14,849 bases of DNA from an uncultured Bacilli bacterium (GTDB lineage: Bacteria > Bacillota_I > Bacilli_A > RF39 > UBA660), in NCBI GenBank assembly GCA_947584955.1, contig CANPWS010000011.1, positions 1-14,849 on the forward strand, in the 5' to 3' direction. Shown here one piece after another: positions 1-6,993 of the stretch (its first letter is position 1; each line of letters starts with the position of its first letter). The position numbers were made by a program, and so were the translations under genes. Below the pieces are notes generated by a model, which made no database searches, was not told where the DNA came from, and saw nothing but the letters and a program-made list of their open reading frames with translations.

Positions 1-128
1 AAATTAGCTACCATTCCATATTTACCTGCCAATTTTGATTCGTTATATACACTTAGTGCATACGAAGATCCAAAACATATTATTACTATGCCTAGCATAC
101 TTATTATAAATAATATTTTTTTCAGCAT
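1..128 (-). CDS. partial exported or membrane-anchored protein, N-terminal 42 residues only
   Basis: The gene starts at ATG 128-126 and runs off the left edge of the window. An AAAGGAG ribosome binding site lies at 137-143, eight bases before the start. The visible N-terminus begins MLKKILFIISMLGIV and continues hydrophobic through an IICFGSSYA stretch to about residue 24. That is a short basic start plus a hydrophobic core with a possible signal peptidase site near SYA, so the product is probably exported or anchored at the outer face of the membrane. Too little is present to assign a family. It sits behind a long leader with an intrinsic terminator (see 149-197 and 207-342), so its expression is probably conditional. 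Confidence 0.7.
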   Translation of the reverse strand, partial: MLKKILFIISMLGIVIICFGSSYALSVYNESKLAGKYGMVAN

Positions 129-148
129 TCGTATCACTCCTTTAACAT

Positions 149-197
149 AAAAAACTACAGAAAAGGATATCTACATATATAGATACTTTCTCTATAG
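149..197 (-). terminator. intrinsic terminator inside the leader of the partial gene
   Basis: On the minus strand a long hairpin is followed by six U. The inner stem pairs 168-173 with 180-185 (TATCTA/TAGATA, 6-nt loop). The lower stem pairs 155-165 with 186-197 with one G-U mismatch-type pair and a bulge. The U run is at 149-154. It lies between the promoter at 359-387 and the ribosome binding site at 137-143, so it can act as an attenuator for the downstream gene. It is much stronger than the hairpin at the end of the upstream yfhO-like gene, which makes a simple read-through stop less likely. Confidence 0.75.
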
Positions 198-206
198 CTG
201 TTTTTT

Positions 207-342
207 AGAAAAAATTAACTTAACTTCTCCTCTTAACACAAAAAAATATATGCTCATTTTCTATCATATTAAATTTTATAAGAGGAGCACCTTCTTTCTA
301 GTTTTGATCTCGTAAACTAAACTGTGTAATTTATTTTTTTCT
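207..342 (-). promoter_or_regulatory. structured 5' leader, candidate riboswitch-like element of unknown class
   Basis: Read on the minus strand, the transcript can form several helices. An A/U closing helix pairs 335-342 with 207-214 (8 bp). A hairpin pairs 314-319 with 299-304 (TAGTTT/AAACTA, 9-nt loop). A perfect 9-bp helix pairs 279-287 with 227-235 (CTCCTCTTA/TAAGAGGAG). TGCTC at 285-289 can also pair with GAGCA at 251-255, either as an alternative to part of the 9-bp helix or as a pseudoknot with its remaining six pairs. A terminator follows at 149-197. I compared it by eye with T-box, SAM, lysine, purine, TPP, preQ1, c-di-GMP and Mn/Mg element signatures and recognised none. The architecture is seen; the function is inferred. 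Confidence 0.45.
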
Positions 343-358
343 TCTACTTGCTATATTA

Positions 359-387
359 ACTATAACATAATTTACTAATTTATACAA
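359..387 (-). promoter_or_regulatory. sigma-A type promoter of the leader and partial gene
   Basis: On the minus strand TTGTAT (382-387) and TATAGT (359-364) are separated by 17 nt. The predicted start is near 352, giving a leader of about 200 nt before the ORF at 128. An overlapping alternative is TTGCTT (386-391) with TATGTT (364-369). Confidence 0.55.
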
Positions 388-406
388 GCAAAATATTTAT
401 TATTAT

Positions 407-428
407 AAAAAAATGCAAACTACTTTGC
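407..428 (-). terminator. short terminator overlapping the stop codon of the yfhO-like gene
   Basis: On the minus strand GCAAA (424-428) pairs with TTTGC (415-419) around the four-base loop GTAG, which carries the TAG stop codon of the gene. A run of seven U follows at 407-413. The stem has only 5 bp, so it may be leaky. It is the only visible end signal for the three-gene operon. Confidence 0.5.
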
Positions 429-2918
429 TAATTTACATTTTTTACTTTTTTTAATATCACTTAATAATAATACTATAAATATACCTAACCCTATAATACT
501 AATTATTATTCCTTCTTTTAACAATGGTGATTTATATGAAATTTCTATATTATAACTTCCCTTTTTAAGTGGAAAACCTAAAAAAGCTTTATTTACTTTT
601 TCATAATCTATTTCTTTTCCATTTACTTTTATAGTAAAACCATTATCATATGGAATAGATGTAGTTAAATATGTATCTTCATCTACAGAAATATCTCCCT
701 TTATAGTATCATTTTTCATACTTGTTATATTAAAATTATAAATATTATCTTTTATATTATTAAGAGAATTATAATTTAAAATATATGTATCTATATTTTC
801 TATATAATATTTTCCTTTATTTAAAGTTATTTCTAATTTATTTATTTTTTTATCTGATATTACATAGTGAAAAGTATTATTTTTATTTGCATATATCCAA
901 CTACTACAAGTTAATATATTTTCTACATTATTAATTTTCATACTTATATTATCAATACTACAACTATTTTCTTTTAAACCTTTAATACTTATAAATAATA
1001 TTTGATTTTCTAAAGGATTTTCTAACTCCAATGTTAAATTTCCTTTATCCTTTACTTCTAAAATATATTTATCATCTTCTTTTTTTATTTCAACCCCATT
1101 ATTTTTTGTTATATTATATTTTAAATCTATTTTCTCTACCATACTATCTATTTTATTAATAGTATTTTTATTTTCTACTACAACATTTTTTAATAATAAT
1201 TCTTTTTGATAAGGATAATCATATAAATCAAATTCATCTTCATTTATTATGTGACTAGTTGCGTATATTAATGGCAACGTATTATTATTTACATATGTTA
1301 TATCATTAATTTTTTGATATCCTAAACCTACATCATAATCTGAATACAAATACTTTACTCCCATAAAAGTATTAAATAATAAATCATTAGGACTTGATAT
1401 CATAAAATAATTAAAATCTACTTCACTTGTTTTAAATATATTTCTTATAAAATTTAAATAATCTTTATTATATGTTGATGAATAAATATTTGTTGTTAAA
1501 TATCTATCATTATAAATTTTATTTACTATCTTAGTAGGATATATTAAATTATTTGATCTATAATAACTTTGATCGTTATTAATGGTATTATTTATAGTAT
1601 TTGCTACTTCTTTACTAAATATTTTATTATAATCTTCTATTTTAACTAAATCTTCCTTATTATTTTCATATATAGCTACAAATAATGCTGCTGTTATTAA
1701 ATATAATGATATTATTTTCTTACATTTTATTTTATTATATAATATTAATAAAATTATAAAACCAGTAATAATTAAATAGCAATATTCTCTTTGATTAAAA
1801 TAATATAATGGAATTAGTATTATTAATAAATAAATAACAAACTTTTTTATTTCTATCTTATTATTAAATAAATCTTTTAATAATTTAGCAATAAAAAAAG
1901 CTAATAATGGTAAAAATGGTATAAAACATTTTTCCCTTAAATATAAACCTCCATTTAAAATATATCTAAATATTGGAATAAATAATACTATTGTTATTAT
2001 TGATGCTGTTATTACGTTTTCTTTTTTTCTAGTAAAAAATAAATATAATAGTGCTACAAATCCAATTAATGATAGCCCTATAGCATATGTTCCACAAAAT
2101 ATTTTATGTATTTTTAGATATGGTATAAATAAATCTATTAAATTAATAGATGTTTCTCCTGCTCCTCTACCTATTAATAATGTATATACAGTTGGTAATA
2201 AAAGAATCATAGACATTAATATAGCTACAAATATTATACCTATAAAAATAAAAATATTTTTAAATAATTCTTTAATTTTTATTTTTTTATTATTTAGTAA
2301 ATATTTATATAAATAATATATACATACTACTAATATTCCACATACACTATAATAATAACTTGTCATTATCATTAAAAATATACTTATTATTAAAAATGAT
2401 TTATTTTTTTCTTTAAATAACTTGTCTACTCCCATTAATGACATTATTAAAAATGGCATATAATTTACAAACATAATGTGTCTATGCATATGAAATATTA
2501 ATGGTGCTGCTAAAATGAATATTAATGTTGTTACCAAAGAAATATTTTCATTATCAAAATTATTATTTATAAATTTATAAAAAAGTATACCAGTAACTAT
2601 TAAAAGTATAATATTTACTATTATAATATAATTACTCATGCTAATAAAAGGTAATAAATATGAGGGTAATATTATTGGGTTTAATAATCCATAATATGAT
2701 AAATTATAAATATTTTGACCTGCTCCATAATTAAAAGAAAAGTTTGGTAATATTTTACCAGTTTTATAAAATATATTTCTAAAGTAATCAGGTATAACAG
2801 TATGCTGATTAATCCAATCTGTATCTGATCCAAATACATATTTAAATTTGGTTGTTAATAGTACAATAAATAATATAGTTAAACATATAGAAATATAATG
2901 TATTATTCTTTTTTTCAT
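420..2918 (-). CDS. yfhO: YfhO family multi-membrane protein, probable GT-C type glycosyltransferase
   Basis: The 832-residue product has a first membrane helix at about 8-25, about a dozen hydrophobic segments up to about residue 415, a large polar domain at about 430-795 predicted outside, and a last helix at about 803-822 followed by a Lys-rich end. After helix 1 comes SDTDW (Asp32, Asp34), an acidic pair in the first outer loop as is typical of GT-C transferases. In Bacillus and Listeria, YfhO-type proteins transfer sugar from an undecaprenyl-phosphate carrier to lipoteichoic acid outside the membrane, together with CsbB and GtcA. All three partners are encoded here in one operon. The start overlaps the gtrA stop by four bases (ATGA) and has GGAG seven bases upstream. 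The acceptor polymer in this organism is not known. Confidence 0.85.
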   Translation of the reverse strand: MKKRIIHYISICLTILFIVLLTTKFKYVFGSDTDWINQHTVIPDYFRNIFYKTGKILPNFSFNYGAGQNIYNLSYYGLLNPIILPSYLLPFISMSNYIIIVNIILLIVTGILFYKFINNNFDNENISLVTTLIFILAAPLIFHMHRHIMFVNYMPFLIMSLMGVDKLFKEKNKSFLIISIFLMIMTSYYYSVCGILVVCIYYLYKYLLNNKKIKIKELFKNIFIFIGIIFVAILMSMILLLPTVYTLLIGRGAGETSINLIDLFIPYLKIHKIFCGTYAIGLSLIGFVALLYLFFTRKKENVITASIITIVLFIPIFRYILNGGLYLREKCFIPFLPLLAFFIAKLLKDLFNNKIEIKKFVIYLLIILIPLYYFNQREYCYLIITGFIILLILYNKIKCKKIISLYLITAALFVAIYENNKEDLVKIEDYNKIFSKEVANTINNTINNDQSYYRSNNLIYPTKIVNKIYNDRYLTTNIYSSTYNKDYLNFIRNIFKTSEVDFNYFMISSPNDLLFNTFMGVKYLYSDYDVGLGYQKINDITYVNNNTLPLIYATSHIINEDEFDLYDYPYQKELLLKNVVVENKNTINKIDSMVEKIDLKYNITKNNGVEIKKEDDKYILEVKDKGNLTLELENPLENQILFISIKGLKENSCSIDNISMKINNVENILTCSSWIYANKNNTFHYVISDKKINKLEITLNKGKYYIENIDTYILNYNSLNNIKDNIYNFNITSMKNDTIKGDISVDEDTYLTTSIPYDNGFTIKVNGKEIDYEKVNKAFLGFPLKKGSYNIEISYKSPLLKEGIIISIIGLGIFIVLLLSDIKKSKKCKLAK

Positions 2919-3334
2919 TTTAGTTTCTCCTTTTTAAATACTAGGAATTTACTTAATATATAATTTAATACTATTACTAATATTTGTACTATTAATTTTA
3001 CAATTTTGTCATTAAATTTTAATATACTTACAAATATATACATTGAAATCATATCTAAAATAAGGGTTGATAATCTTGATAAATAAAAATTTAATACTTC
3101 TTTTTTTGTTTTATTTTCTTTTACTTTAAAGACATATTTTCTATTTGTAAAATAAGCAAATGTTACTGATAAAAACCATGAGATTCCATTAGCTATTTGT
3201 AATTCTATTTTAGCATTTGGATTAAGAATTGTTAATGTTAATATATAATATGTTCCTAAACTAACTAAAGTTGTTAAAAAACCAATTATAAGATAATTTA
3301 TTATCTCTTCATATTTCTTAAGTATATCTTTCAT
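2915..3334 (-). CDS. gtcA: GtrA/GtcA-like polyprenyl-phosphate-sugar flippase candidate
   Basis: This 139-residue protein has four predicted membrane helices, at about 13-35, 47-65, 88-106 and 110-134. It has the family's usual size and pattern, including the polar stretch FTNRKYVF after helix 2 and KFLVFKK at the end. GtrA family proteins are thought to move undecaprenyl-phosphate-linked sugars across the membrane. Its ATGA start overlaps the end of the csbB-like gene (3331-3334), and its own stop overlaps the yfhO start, so the three proteins are translationally coupled. GGAGA lies six bases upstream of the start. The order transferase, GtrA, YfhO supports a flippase role between cytosolic loading and outside transfer. 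The symbol is by analogy with the Listeria/Bacillus pathway. Confidence 0.83.
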   Translation of the reverse strand: MKDILKKYEEIINYLIIGFLTTLVSLGTYYILTLTILNPNAKIELQIANGISWFLSVTFAYFTNRKYVFKVKENKTKKEVLNFYLSRLSTLILDMISMYIFVSILKFNDKIVKLIVQILVIVLNYILSKFLVFKKEKLK

Positions 3335-4263
3335 TTTTTCTCCATATTAGTTTCTTTTATTATATATACTGGTCTATTTTTAACTTCTAAATATATCTTT
3401 GAAAGGTATTCTCCTATTACCCCTATGCAAAGTAATTGTATTCCACTTACCATAAATATTATACAAGCTAATGATGGCCAACCACTAGTAGGATCACCAA
3501 ATAAAAGTGTTTTAGCTATAATTACTATTATCATTATAAATGCTATTATGCAAAAAATTAAACCAATTATAACTGATATTGTAAGAGGTATTGTTGTAAA
3601 TGCTACTATTCCATCAATTGCATAAAGAAATAATTTCCAAAATGACCATTTAGTTTCTCCCGCTACTCTTGGGGCATTTTCATATTCAAGCCATTTGGTA
3701 TTAAATCCAACAAAACTAAATAATCCTTTAGAATACCTATTATATTCTTTTAATGATAATATACTATCTACAACTTGTCTTGTCATAAGTCTAAAATCTC
3801 TAGCTCCATCAACCATTTCAACTTTACTCATTTTATTTATTATCTTATAAAAACATCTTGCAAAAAAGCTTCTTATTGGTGGTTCACCTTTTCTTGTAAC
3901 TCTTCTTGTTCCTACAATATCATATTTTTCTTCTTCAATTAAAGATAACATTTCTGGAAGTAATGATGGTGGATCTTGCAAATCACTATCCATGATTGTT
4001 ACATAATCTCCACTTGATAACTCTAGTCCTGCTAACATGGCAGCTTCTTTACCAAAATTTCTTGAAAATGATATATAATAAACACCTTTTTCTTTAGATA
4101 ATTCTTTTATTATTGACAATGTTTTATCAGAACTTCCATCATTTACAAATATTAGTTCTAATTTAACATCCATCTCTTTTATAACCTTTTTTATTTCCTC
4201 GTAAAAATATGGTATACTTGCTTCTTCGTTATAACAAGGAACTATTATACTTAATTTTTTCAT
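3331..4263 (-). CDS. csbB: CsbB/DPM1-like polyprenyl-phosphate glycosyltransferase (GT2)
   Basis: The 310-residue product begins MKKLSIIVPCYNEE, the classic GT2 start. It shows VNDGSSDKT (40-48), the nucleotide-sugar and metal site MDSDLQDPP (91-99, Asp92/Asp94), SRNFGKEAA (67-75), AGETKWSF (201-208) and two C-terminal membrane regions (about 214-255 and 263-285). This is the layout of CsbB, GtrB and YkcC-type enzymes that load a sugar onto undecaprenyl phosphate at the inner face. The start at 4263 is chosen because AAGGAG lies nine bases upstream (4273-4278). A longer in-frame start at 4299 would lie upstream of the -10 box of the promoter at 4290-4318 and lacks a binding site. It is the first gene of the operon. 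The sugar it handles cannot be read from the sequence. Confidence 0.88.
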   Translation of the reverse strand: MKKLSIIVPCYNEEASIPYFYEEIKKVIKEMDVKLELIFVNDGSSDKTLSIIKELSKEKGVYYISFSRNFGKEAAMLAGLELSSGDYVTIMDSDLQDPPSLLPEMLSLIEEEKYDIVGTRRVTRKGEPPIRSFFARCFYKIINKMSKVEMVDGARDFRLMTRQVVDSILSLKEYNRYSKGLFSFVGFNTKWLEYENAPRVAGETKWSFWKLFLYAIDGIVAFTTIPLTISVIIGLIFCIIAFIMIIVIIAKTLLFGDPTSGWPSLACIIFMVSGIQLLCIGVIGEYLSKIYLEVKNRPVYIIKETNMEKK

Positions 4264-4289
4264 ACTAATATACTCCTTTTTATACATTA

Positions 4290-4318
4290 ATTTTATCAAC
4301 TGTAATTATTTATGTCAA
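4290..4318 (-). promoter_or_regulatory. strong sigma-A promoter of the csbB-gtcA-yfhO operon
   Basis: On the minus strand a consensus TTGACA (4313-4318) and TAAAAT (4290-4295) are separated by exactly 17 nt. The predicted start near 4283 gives a 20-nt leader carrying the AAGGAG site. Confidence 0.85.
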
Positions 4319-4373
4319 GTTATTTAAAGTTTGTATATTAATTATTTAAAAGTTATTTTTATTAGTATCTAAT

Positions 4374-4402
4374 TTGATAAAAAATACTTCTTATGTTATA
4401 AT
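4374..4402 (+). promoter_or_regulatory. strong sigma-A promoter of tmcAL
   Basis: TTGATA (4374-4379) and a perfect TATAAT (4397-4402) are separated by 17 nt. It is divergent from the glycosylation operon promoter, with about 55 nt between the two -35 boxes. Confidence 0.88.
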
Positions 4403-4439
4403 TTTGTAATGTTTATATTTAGAAAGGACTGATATTTTT

Positions 4440-5579
4440 ATGAATATTATTGGATTAATCGCAGAATACAATCCATTTCATCTTGGTCATTTATATCAAA
4501 TTAATGAAATTAAAAAGTTATATCCTAATTCTATTATTATTGCAATTATCTCTTCTTCTTTTACTCAAAGAGGAGAAGTTTCTATTATTAATAAATGGAA
4601 TAAGACTGATATTGCATTAGATTATGGTATTGATCTTGTAATTGAACTTCCTTTCTTTTATGCAACTCAATCTTCAGATATTTTTGCCAAAGGTGCAATT
4701 AGTATTTTAAATATGTTAAAAATCGATACATTAGTATTTGGTACAGAATGTGATAATATTGATAATTTAATTAAAATTGCTAATCTACAACTTAATAATA
4801 ATGAATATAATCAAATCGTAAAACAATATTTATACGATGGTTATAATTATCCTACCGCCCTTAATAAAGCTATTAAAAGTATGTTAAATTTAGAAATAAA
4901 AACTCCAAATGATTTACTTGCTTTATCTTATATTAAAGAAATTTTAAAAATAAATAAAAATATTAATATTATTAATATTAAAAGAACAAATGACTATCAT
5001 GATAAAAATGCTAATGGTAATATTGTAAATGCTAATCTTATAAGAACTTATTTACTTTCTAATAAATGTATTGATAACTTTATTCCCAGTTATAATAAAA
5101 ATGTATTTTATAAAAATTTTAGTATAAATTCTTTCTTTCCTTTTTTAAAATATCAAATTATTAATAATATTAATAACTTAGATAAATTTTTAGATGTTAA
5201 TGAAGGAATTGAAAATAGAATTAAAAAATTTATTAATTATTCTAATTCCTGGGAAGAACTAGCTCTTAATATTAAAACTAAAAGATATACTTATAATAAA
5301 ATAAACAGAATGCTTTTACATATTCTTACAAACTTAACTAAAGATTATTCTAATGATATTATTATAGATTATATAAGAATACTTGGATTTAATAGTTCTG
5401 GAAGAAATTATTTAAATAAAATTAAAAATGATATTGATGTTAAACTTGTTACTAATTATAAAAATGGTATTTCAAAATTATTTGATTTAGAATATAAAAT
5501 AACTTGTATCTATGCTAACGTTATAGATAATAATCTAATTAATTATGAATTTAGTCATAAACCAATAATTAAAGACTAA
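4440..5579 (+). CDS. tmcAL: tRNA(Met) cytidine acetate ligase
   Basis: The 379-residue product begins with GLIAEYNPFHLGH, in which the HxGH signature (14-17) marks the nucleotidyltransferase-like ATP site. It continues with SSSFTQRGE, DLVIELPFF and LVFGTEC, all hallmarks of the TmcAL (YlbM, DUF795) family. The enzyme uses acetate and ATP, through acetyl-AMP, to make N4-acetylcytidine at the wobble base of elongator tRNA-Met, which keeps the codon reading of Met distinct from Ile. The length is a little under the roughly 400 residues usual in Bacillus, and the C-terminal part is Asn/Lys-rich, as expected from base composition. AAAGGA lies 11 bases before the ATG. It appears to be monocistronic, and I see no clear terminator in the 11 bases before the convergent neighbour. 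Confidence 0.92.
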   Translation: MNIIGLIAEYNPFHLGHLYQINEIKKLYPNSIIIAIISSSFTQRGEVSIINKWNKTDIALDYGIDLVIELPFFYATQSSDIFAKGAISILNMLKIDTLVFGTECDNIDNLIKIANLQLNNNEYNQIVKQYLYDGYNYPTALNKAIKSMLNLEIKTPNDLLALSYIKEILKINKNINIINIKRTNDYHDKNANGNIVNANLIRTYLLSNKCIDNFIPSYNKNVFYKNFSINSFFPFLKYQIINNINNLDKFLDVNEGIENRIKKFINYSNSWEELALNIKTKRYTYNKINRMLLHILTNLTKDYSNDIIIDYIRILGFNSSGRNYLNKIKNDIDVKLVTNYKNGISKLFDLEYKITCIYANVIDNNLINYEFSHKPIIKD

Positions 5580-5590
5580 ATTTTTTATTT

Positions 5591-6037
5591 TTACTTTATA
5601 TTTTTTGCAATTTCTTCATATATTATATTTTCTATTTTTAATGGAAATATTCCTTTAATTATTTTATCAAATTCTTCTTTTTTTATTATTTTTAAAGATG
5701 CTGCTAATTTAATAATATTTGAAATAGTATTTCCTTCTTTAAATTTCTTATAGCAATTATTTACATATAAATGTGTAATTGTAGTATTTTTATTTATTTC
5801 TTTTTCTATTAAATTATTAGTATTATTAGCATATGAAAAAATATATGCATTAAATCTATTTTTTTTATTATTATCAAATATATCTAATATTACTTCTCCA
5901 TTTATTATTTTATACTGTGCATAAACAAAGTCTTTTTCATTAAGATTATAATTAAATACTATACTTAAAAAATCATTTAATAAACTTTCATTCATTAACC
6001 TTATTAATACTTGTCTAAATATTTCTTTTTGATCCAT
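5591..6037 (-). CDS. conserved-looking small protein of unknown function, 148 residues
   Basis: I do not recognise this protein. It is soluble with no membrane segment, starts MDQKEIFRQVLIRLMNESLL and looks mixed alpha/beta. A predicted helix at 3-25 is followed by a strand-rich middle (about 30-85) and a C-terminal helical part rich in Lys and Ile. The start at 6037 is set by GGAGG at 6043-6047, five bases upstream. A longer in-frame TTG at 6085 is part of the -35 box of its promoter and is not used here. It follows mutM on the same strand but has its own promoter, so it may be both co-transcribed and separately expressed. It converges on tmcAL with an 11-base gap. Its presence as a single intact frame with proper signals supports a real gene. 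Confidence 0.7.
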   Translation of the reverse strand: MDQKEIFRQVLIRLMNESLLNDFLSIVFNYNLNEKDFVYAQYKIINGEVILDIFDNNKKNRFNAYIFSYANNTNNLIEKEINKNTTITHLYVNNCYKKFKEGNTISNIIKLAASLKIIKKEEFDKIIKGIFPLKIENIIYEEIAKNIK

Positions 6038-6056
6038 TATTTCCTCCATTAAAATC

Positions 6057-6085
6057 AAATTAGCATTAAAAAAAATATATGTCAA
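6057..6085 (-). promoter_or_regulatory. sigma-A promoter of the 148-residue protein gene
   Basis: On the minus strand TTGACA (6080-6085) and TAATTT (6057-6062) are 17 nt apart. The leader is short, about a dozen bases, and begins just before GGAGG. Confidence 0.72.
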
Positions 6086-6153
6086 CTTATTATTAACATA
6101 TATCTCTTTATGTTGCTAAAATGGATACATAAAATATGTAAATCTTATGTAAA

Positions 6154-6978
6154 CTATTTCTGACATTTAGGACAATAATATGTACCTCTTCCTCCGACTT
6201 TAATTTTTACTATTTTTTCATTGCAATTTTTACATTTCTCTCCTTCTCTAGTATGAACTAACAAATTTTGCTGAAATAAACCATGTACTCCATCCACAGA
6301 GCTATAACTTCTTATTGTACTTCCACCTTGTTTTATTGCTTCTTCTAATATTTGTTTAGTATATATTATAATATTTTCTAATTCTTTATCATCTAATTTT
6401 TTAGCTTCTTTAATAGGATTAATTTTTGATAAAAATAGTATTTCGTCTGCATAAATATTTCCTATTCCTGTTATAATACTTTGATCAAGTAATACACTTT
6501 TTATTGGTAAATTCTTTTTTTGATATTTTTCTTTTAAATAATTAACATCTAATCTTTTATCCCATGGTTCATAACCTAAATTTATAAAAGGTCCAATTTT
6601 ATCTAGTTCATTTTTCTTTAAAAGAAGCATTTTTCCAAATTTTCTTACATCATGATATCTTAATTCTATCTCATTATCTAATGTAAAAACTACATGTTCA
6701 TGTTTTAATAATTCTTCTTCCTCTTTTTTGAAAAAATATTTTCCTTCCATTCTAAGATGTGATAATAAATAATAATCATCATCTAAGATAAATATTAACC
6801 ATTTACCATATCTATCCATATCTTTTATAACTTTACCTACAATTTTTTCCTTAAATTCTTTTACATCTGGATATTCTATAATATTATCATAGTATATTTT
6901 AACATTTGTTATTTTTTTACCTATTAATCTTTTTTTTAAAGTATTTTTTACTGTTTCTACTTCTGGTAATTCTGGCAT
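6154..6978 (-). CDS. mutM: formamidopyrimidine-DNA glycosylase
   Basis: This 274-residue Fpg/MutM removes oxidised purines such as 8-oxoguanine and cuts the abasic strand. It starts MPELPEVETV: Pro1 of the mature protein is the Schiff-base nucleophile and Glu2 the acid. RYGKWL carries the conserved lysine (Lys59, counting Met). QSIITGIGNIYADEILF is the helix-two-turn-helix DNA-binding part, and the C-terminus is a zinc finger with CxxC ... CxxC (CKNC and CPKC) and the GRGTYYC loop arginine. The length is normal. It follows polA by 15 bases on the same strand, the conserved Bacillota order, and is presumably translated from the polA transcript. The binding site upstream (GAAAGAAG) is weak compared with its neighbours. 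Confidence 0.97.
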   Translation of the reverse strand: MPELPEVETVKNTLKKRLIGKKITNVKIYYDNIIEYPDVKEFKEKIVGKVIKDMDRYGKWLIFILDDDYYLLSHLRMEGKYFFKKEEEELLKHEHVVFTLDNEIELRYHDVRKFGKMLLLKKNELDKIGPFINLGYEPWDKRLDVNYLKEKYQKKNLPIKSVLLDQSIITGIGNIYADEILFLSKINPIKEAKKLDDKELENIIIYTKQILEEAIKQGGSTIRSYSSVDGVHGLFQQNLLVHTREGEKCKNCNEKIVKIKVGGRGTYYCPKCQK

Positions 6979-6993
6979 ATTTTCAACTTCTTT

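Noticed and set aside
207..342. T-box, SAM, lysine, purine or preQ1 riboswitch before the partial gene
   Set aside because: The diagnostic conserved words of these classes are absent from the leader, so only an unclassified structured leader is reported.
3425..3625. Plus-strand open frame of 66 codons
   Set aside because: It lies entirely antisense within the well-supported csbB-like gene, has no ribosome binding site and its composition mirrors the membrane segments of that gene.
4264..4299. Longer N-terminus for the csbB-like protein starting at 4299
   Set aside because: That start lies upstream of the -10 box of the operon promoter and would be outside the transcript; the 4263 start has an AAGGAG site and the family-typical N-terminus.
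6090..6153. Possible terminator after mutM (TACATA/TATGTA at 6126-6140 and a second AT-only inverted repeat)
   Set aside because: Stems are six A/T-rich pairs without a following U run; palindromes like these are common by chance at this base composition.
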